From NCBI RefSeq assembly GCF_000347775.1, contig NZ_APAT01000016.1, positions 114,962-178,961 on the forward strand: a DNA stretch of 64,000 nucleotides. The letters are read 5' to 3'. The stretch is from Marinobacter santoriniensis NKSG1. GTDB lineage: Bacteria; Pseudomonadota; Gammaproteobacteria; Pseudomonadales; Oleiphilaceae. Shown here in pieces: positions 61,875 through 64,000 of the stretch. Position numbers and translations under genes: made by a program. Under the pieces are notes generated by a model, which saw only the letters and a list, made by a program, of their open reading frames with translations, did not search any database and had not been told where the DNA came from. Numbering within the stretch: the stretch's first letter is position 1; each line of letters begins with the position of its first letter.

Positions 61875-63992
61875 ATGCGCAGCCGAATTCTGCTCTTGCT
61901 GCTTTGTCTGTTCTTTCTCCCCGCGAGCCGCGCCGAATTGCCACCCGATAAACAGGCACTGATCCAGGCCCTGTTCCCCTCTGCGACGGTCATCAAGGAC
62001 AAACTGCCCGATTTTCCGGTGTATCCGGTCTACCAGTTACAGGAATTGCTGGGGTACGCGTTTGAAAGCACCGACCTGAGTGATCTTCAGGGTTTTTCGG
62101 GACAACCGATCAAAATGATGATCGGCCTGGATACCCGTGGACGGTTTACCGGCGTCCGGGTGATGGACCATCATGAGCCTGTTTTCCTGCACGGCCTTGG
62201 GGAAGCGCCGCTGTTCGAGTTTGTCGACCAGTACGAAAACCACTCGCTGCGCGAGCAGATCATCGTACAGTCCTCAAACTCCAGAAAATCCGGGCGCAGC
62301 CAGGACGGCAACGTGGTCTATTTCGACGGTGTCAGCAAGGCCACCGTGTCAGTACTGATCATTAACGATACGATTCTCTCCACGGCCCTGAAGGTAGCCC
62401 GCCGGGAACTGGAAGCGTTCGCCCAGGCGACACCAACCCGTGCAAGAACGGATTTTTACCAGCCACTGAACTGGCAACAACTGCTTGACCGGGGCTACGT
62501 CGGTCATGCCACCGTGTCTGCGGCGGAGGTTGAACAGAAGCTCGGCCGCCCACTGTCCGATTACCCCGGCTCACTGCAGCCGGATCCGGACCAGCCTTTC
62601 TCGGAGCTGTTCTTCGCCTATATGAACTCACCGATGGTCGGTCGCAACCTGCTCGGTGATGCCGGATACGAGCGATTCATGGACCGTCTCGGCCCACACG
62701 ACAAGGTATTACTCGTGGCGTCACGCGGCGTGTTTCCCCATGTCGGCCAGGATTTCACCCCGGGGAGTTTTCCCGATCGCATCGGCTTGTCCCAGAACGG
62801 ACTGGCCATGGAAATGCGGGATCTGAACTGGCTCGACCAGAACCAGCCCCTGACCGCAAAGGATCTGCCGGACTTTGCGGCGATCAACCTGTTTCAGGTG
62901 GGTGGAAATGCCGGATTCAATCCCGGCTCCGAGGCCATGCTCAGCCTCAATATCAAGTTACCGCGCAACCACCTGATCACCGACGAAACCCGCTTTGACC
63001 TGCCTGTGGCGTTCAGCGACGATCTCTTCGAGACCGTTGCACCAGAAGCGTCCCCGGCCGAGACGCGAGATCCGGTATGGGTGGGTCTCTGGAAAGAGCG
63101 ATGGTGGCAGATTGCGTTACTGGTCACCGGACTGACTGTGCTGACCGTCTTCTTCGCCCGTCAGAAAAGCCTGTCCCGCCACCCGGTGCTGGTTCGCCGT
63201 TTCCGCTGGGGATTTCTCGCCTTCACCCTGTTTTTCATCGGATTCTACGCCCAGGGGCAGTTGTCCGTGGTCAACATTTACACCCTGTTGCTCGCGATAC
63301 GGGATGGATTCAGTCTGAATGTTTTCCTGCTTGATCCGGTCCTGTTCATCCTGTGGACCTACACCTTTATCACCCTGTTCATCTGGGGCCGCGGGCTATT
63401 CTGTGGCTGGCTGTGCCCGTTCGGTGCACTTCAGGAAATGTCGGCCTGGCTGGGTGAGAAACTTCGGTTTCGTCAGATCCGCGTGCCCGAACCCTGGCAT
63501 CGTCGCCTGATCCTGCTGAAATATCCCATTCTGCTCGGGCTGGTCGGCACCGCCTTTTATTCCCTGACGCTGGCGGAACAACTGGCGGAGGTGGAGCCCT
63601 TCAAAACCAGCATCACCCTGTTCTTCTGGCGCTATTGGCCGTTCGTGGCGTACGCGGTTGGGCTCCTGGTCATCGGCATGTTCATTCACAAATTCTACTG
63701 CCGGTACCTGTGTCCGCTGGGCGCGGGCCTGGCCGTACTGGGGCGGTTCCGTCTGTTCAGCTGGCTGGAACGCATCGAACGCTGTGGGTCTCCCTGCCAG
63801 CACTGCAAGAATGAGTGCGGGATCAATGCCATTCGCAAGGACGGGCGCATCGACTACGACGAGTGCATCCAGTGCCTGGAGTGCGTGGTGATCCTCAGGG
63901 ACGACACCCAGTGCGTCGACAGCATCATCCGCAACAAGCAACAGAGAAAGCAGCAGGCAAGAATTCTTGCAACGGACGCGGCCGGGGCATAA
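61875..63992 (+). CDS. NosR/NirI-like FMN-binding, iron-sulfur membrane protein
   Basis: A 705-residue inner-membrane flavoprotein of the NosR/NirI type. A signal peptide is followed by a periplasmic FMN-binding domain with a likely flavinylation Thr in VSKATVS (about 155-165), then about six membrane helices. Two CxxxCP motifs lie in them (CGWLCPFGAL, CRYLCPLGAG), and the C-terminal ferredoxin-like domain has CGSPCQHCKNEC and CIQCLEC. No nos or nir genes are adjacent. Being divergent from pqqA, it may pass electrons across the membrane for alcohol oxidation. Confidence 0.83.
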   Translation: MRSRILLLLLCLFFLPASRAELPPDKQALIQALFPSATVIKDKLPDFPVYPVYQLQELLGYAFESTDLSDLQGFSGQPIKMMIGLDTRGRFTGVRVMDHHEPVFLHGLGEAPLFEFVDQYENHSLREQIIVQSSNSRKSGRSQDGNVVYFDGVSKATVSVLIINDTILSTALKVARRELEAFAQATPTRARTDFYQPLNWQQLLDRGYVGHATVSAAEVEQKLGRPLSDYPGSLQPDPDQPFSELFFAYMNSPMVGRNLLGDAGYERFMDRLGPHDKVLLVASRGVFPHVGQDFTPGSFPDRIGLSQNGLAMEMRDLNWLDQNQPLTAKDLPDFAAINLFQVGGNAGFNPGSEAMLSLNIKLPRNHLITDETRFDLPVAFSDDLFETVAPEASPAETRDPVWVGLWKERWWQIALLVTGLTVLTVFFARQKSLSRHPVLVRRFRWGFLAFTLFFIGFYAQGQLSVVNIYTLLLAIRDGFSLNVFLLDPVLFILWTYTFITLFIWGRGLFCGWLCPFGALQEMSAWLGEKLRFRQIRVPEPWHRRLILLKYPILLGLVGTAFYSLTLAEQLAEVEPFKTSITLFFWRYWPFVAYAVGLLVIGMFIHKFYCRYLCPLGAGLAVLGRFRLFSWLERIERCGSPCQHCKNECGINAIRKDGRIDYDECIQCLECVVILRDDTQCVDSIIRNKQQRKQQARILATDAAGA

Positions 63993-64000
63993 CCGGAGCC

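Overview
The window looks like a chromosomal segment of a marine gammaproteobacterium, most probably Marinobacter. The grounds are roughly 57-60% GC, a wax ester synthase/diacylglycerol acyltransferase beside ssrA, proteins close to the Pseudomonas/Marinobacter line, and the gene order pnp-rpsO-truB-rbfA-infB-nusA-rimP and grpE-dnaK-dnaJ-dapB-carAB-greA. No sequence search was run, so the genus is an inference. No prophage, insertion sequence or CRISPR array is visible.

Bases 1-21.6k are a dense housekeeping block, almost all on the minus strand. It holds translation and RNA-turnover genes (pnp, rpsO, truB, rbfA, infB, nusA, rimP), a tRNA-Leu(GAG), secG, tpiA, glmM, folP, ftsH, rlmE, greA and carAB; only yhbY is on the plus strand. 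Visible regulatory DNA includes a long hairpin in the pnp leader, a promoter followed by two terminator-like hairpins before rimP, and a promoter, hairpin and small leader ORF before carA.

Bases 21.8-34.5k hold dapB, the heat-shock operon grpE-dnaK-dnaJ with a good sigma-32 promoter, divergent recN with two LexA boxes, fur, bamE, ratAB, a sodium-dependent transporter, and smpB close to its RNA partner ssrA (tmRNA), with a wax ester synthase gene between them.

Bases 34.5-53.5k are more accessory: ExoD-like, CheV-like and lipoprotein genes; an unusual three-gene set (ATP-grasp protein, a 674-residue protein of unknown function with possible Cys/His/Asn residues, and a thiamine-diphosphate enzyme); malate:quinone oxidoreductase; NhaD and a CaxA-type exchanger; an acyltransferase; a SorAB-type sulfite dehydrogenase; MsrB/MsrA; a metallophosphoesterase; a bacterial CarS/DUF46-like membrane protein; and fumarase C.

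Bases 53.6-64k are a PQQ cofactor locus on the minus strand, transcribed pqqA-B-C-D-E-H and then ErcA-like iron alcohol dehydrogenase and ErcS-like hybrid kinase. A NosR/NirI-like flavin and iron-sulfur membrane protein is divergent from pqqA. The layout matches an alcohol-oxidation regulon, although no quinoprotein dehydrogenase lies inside the window.
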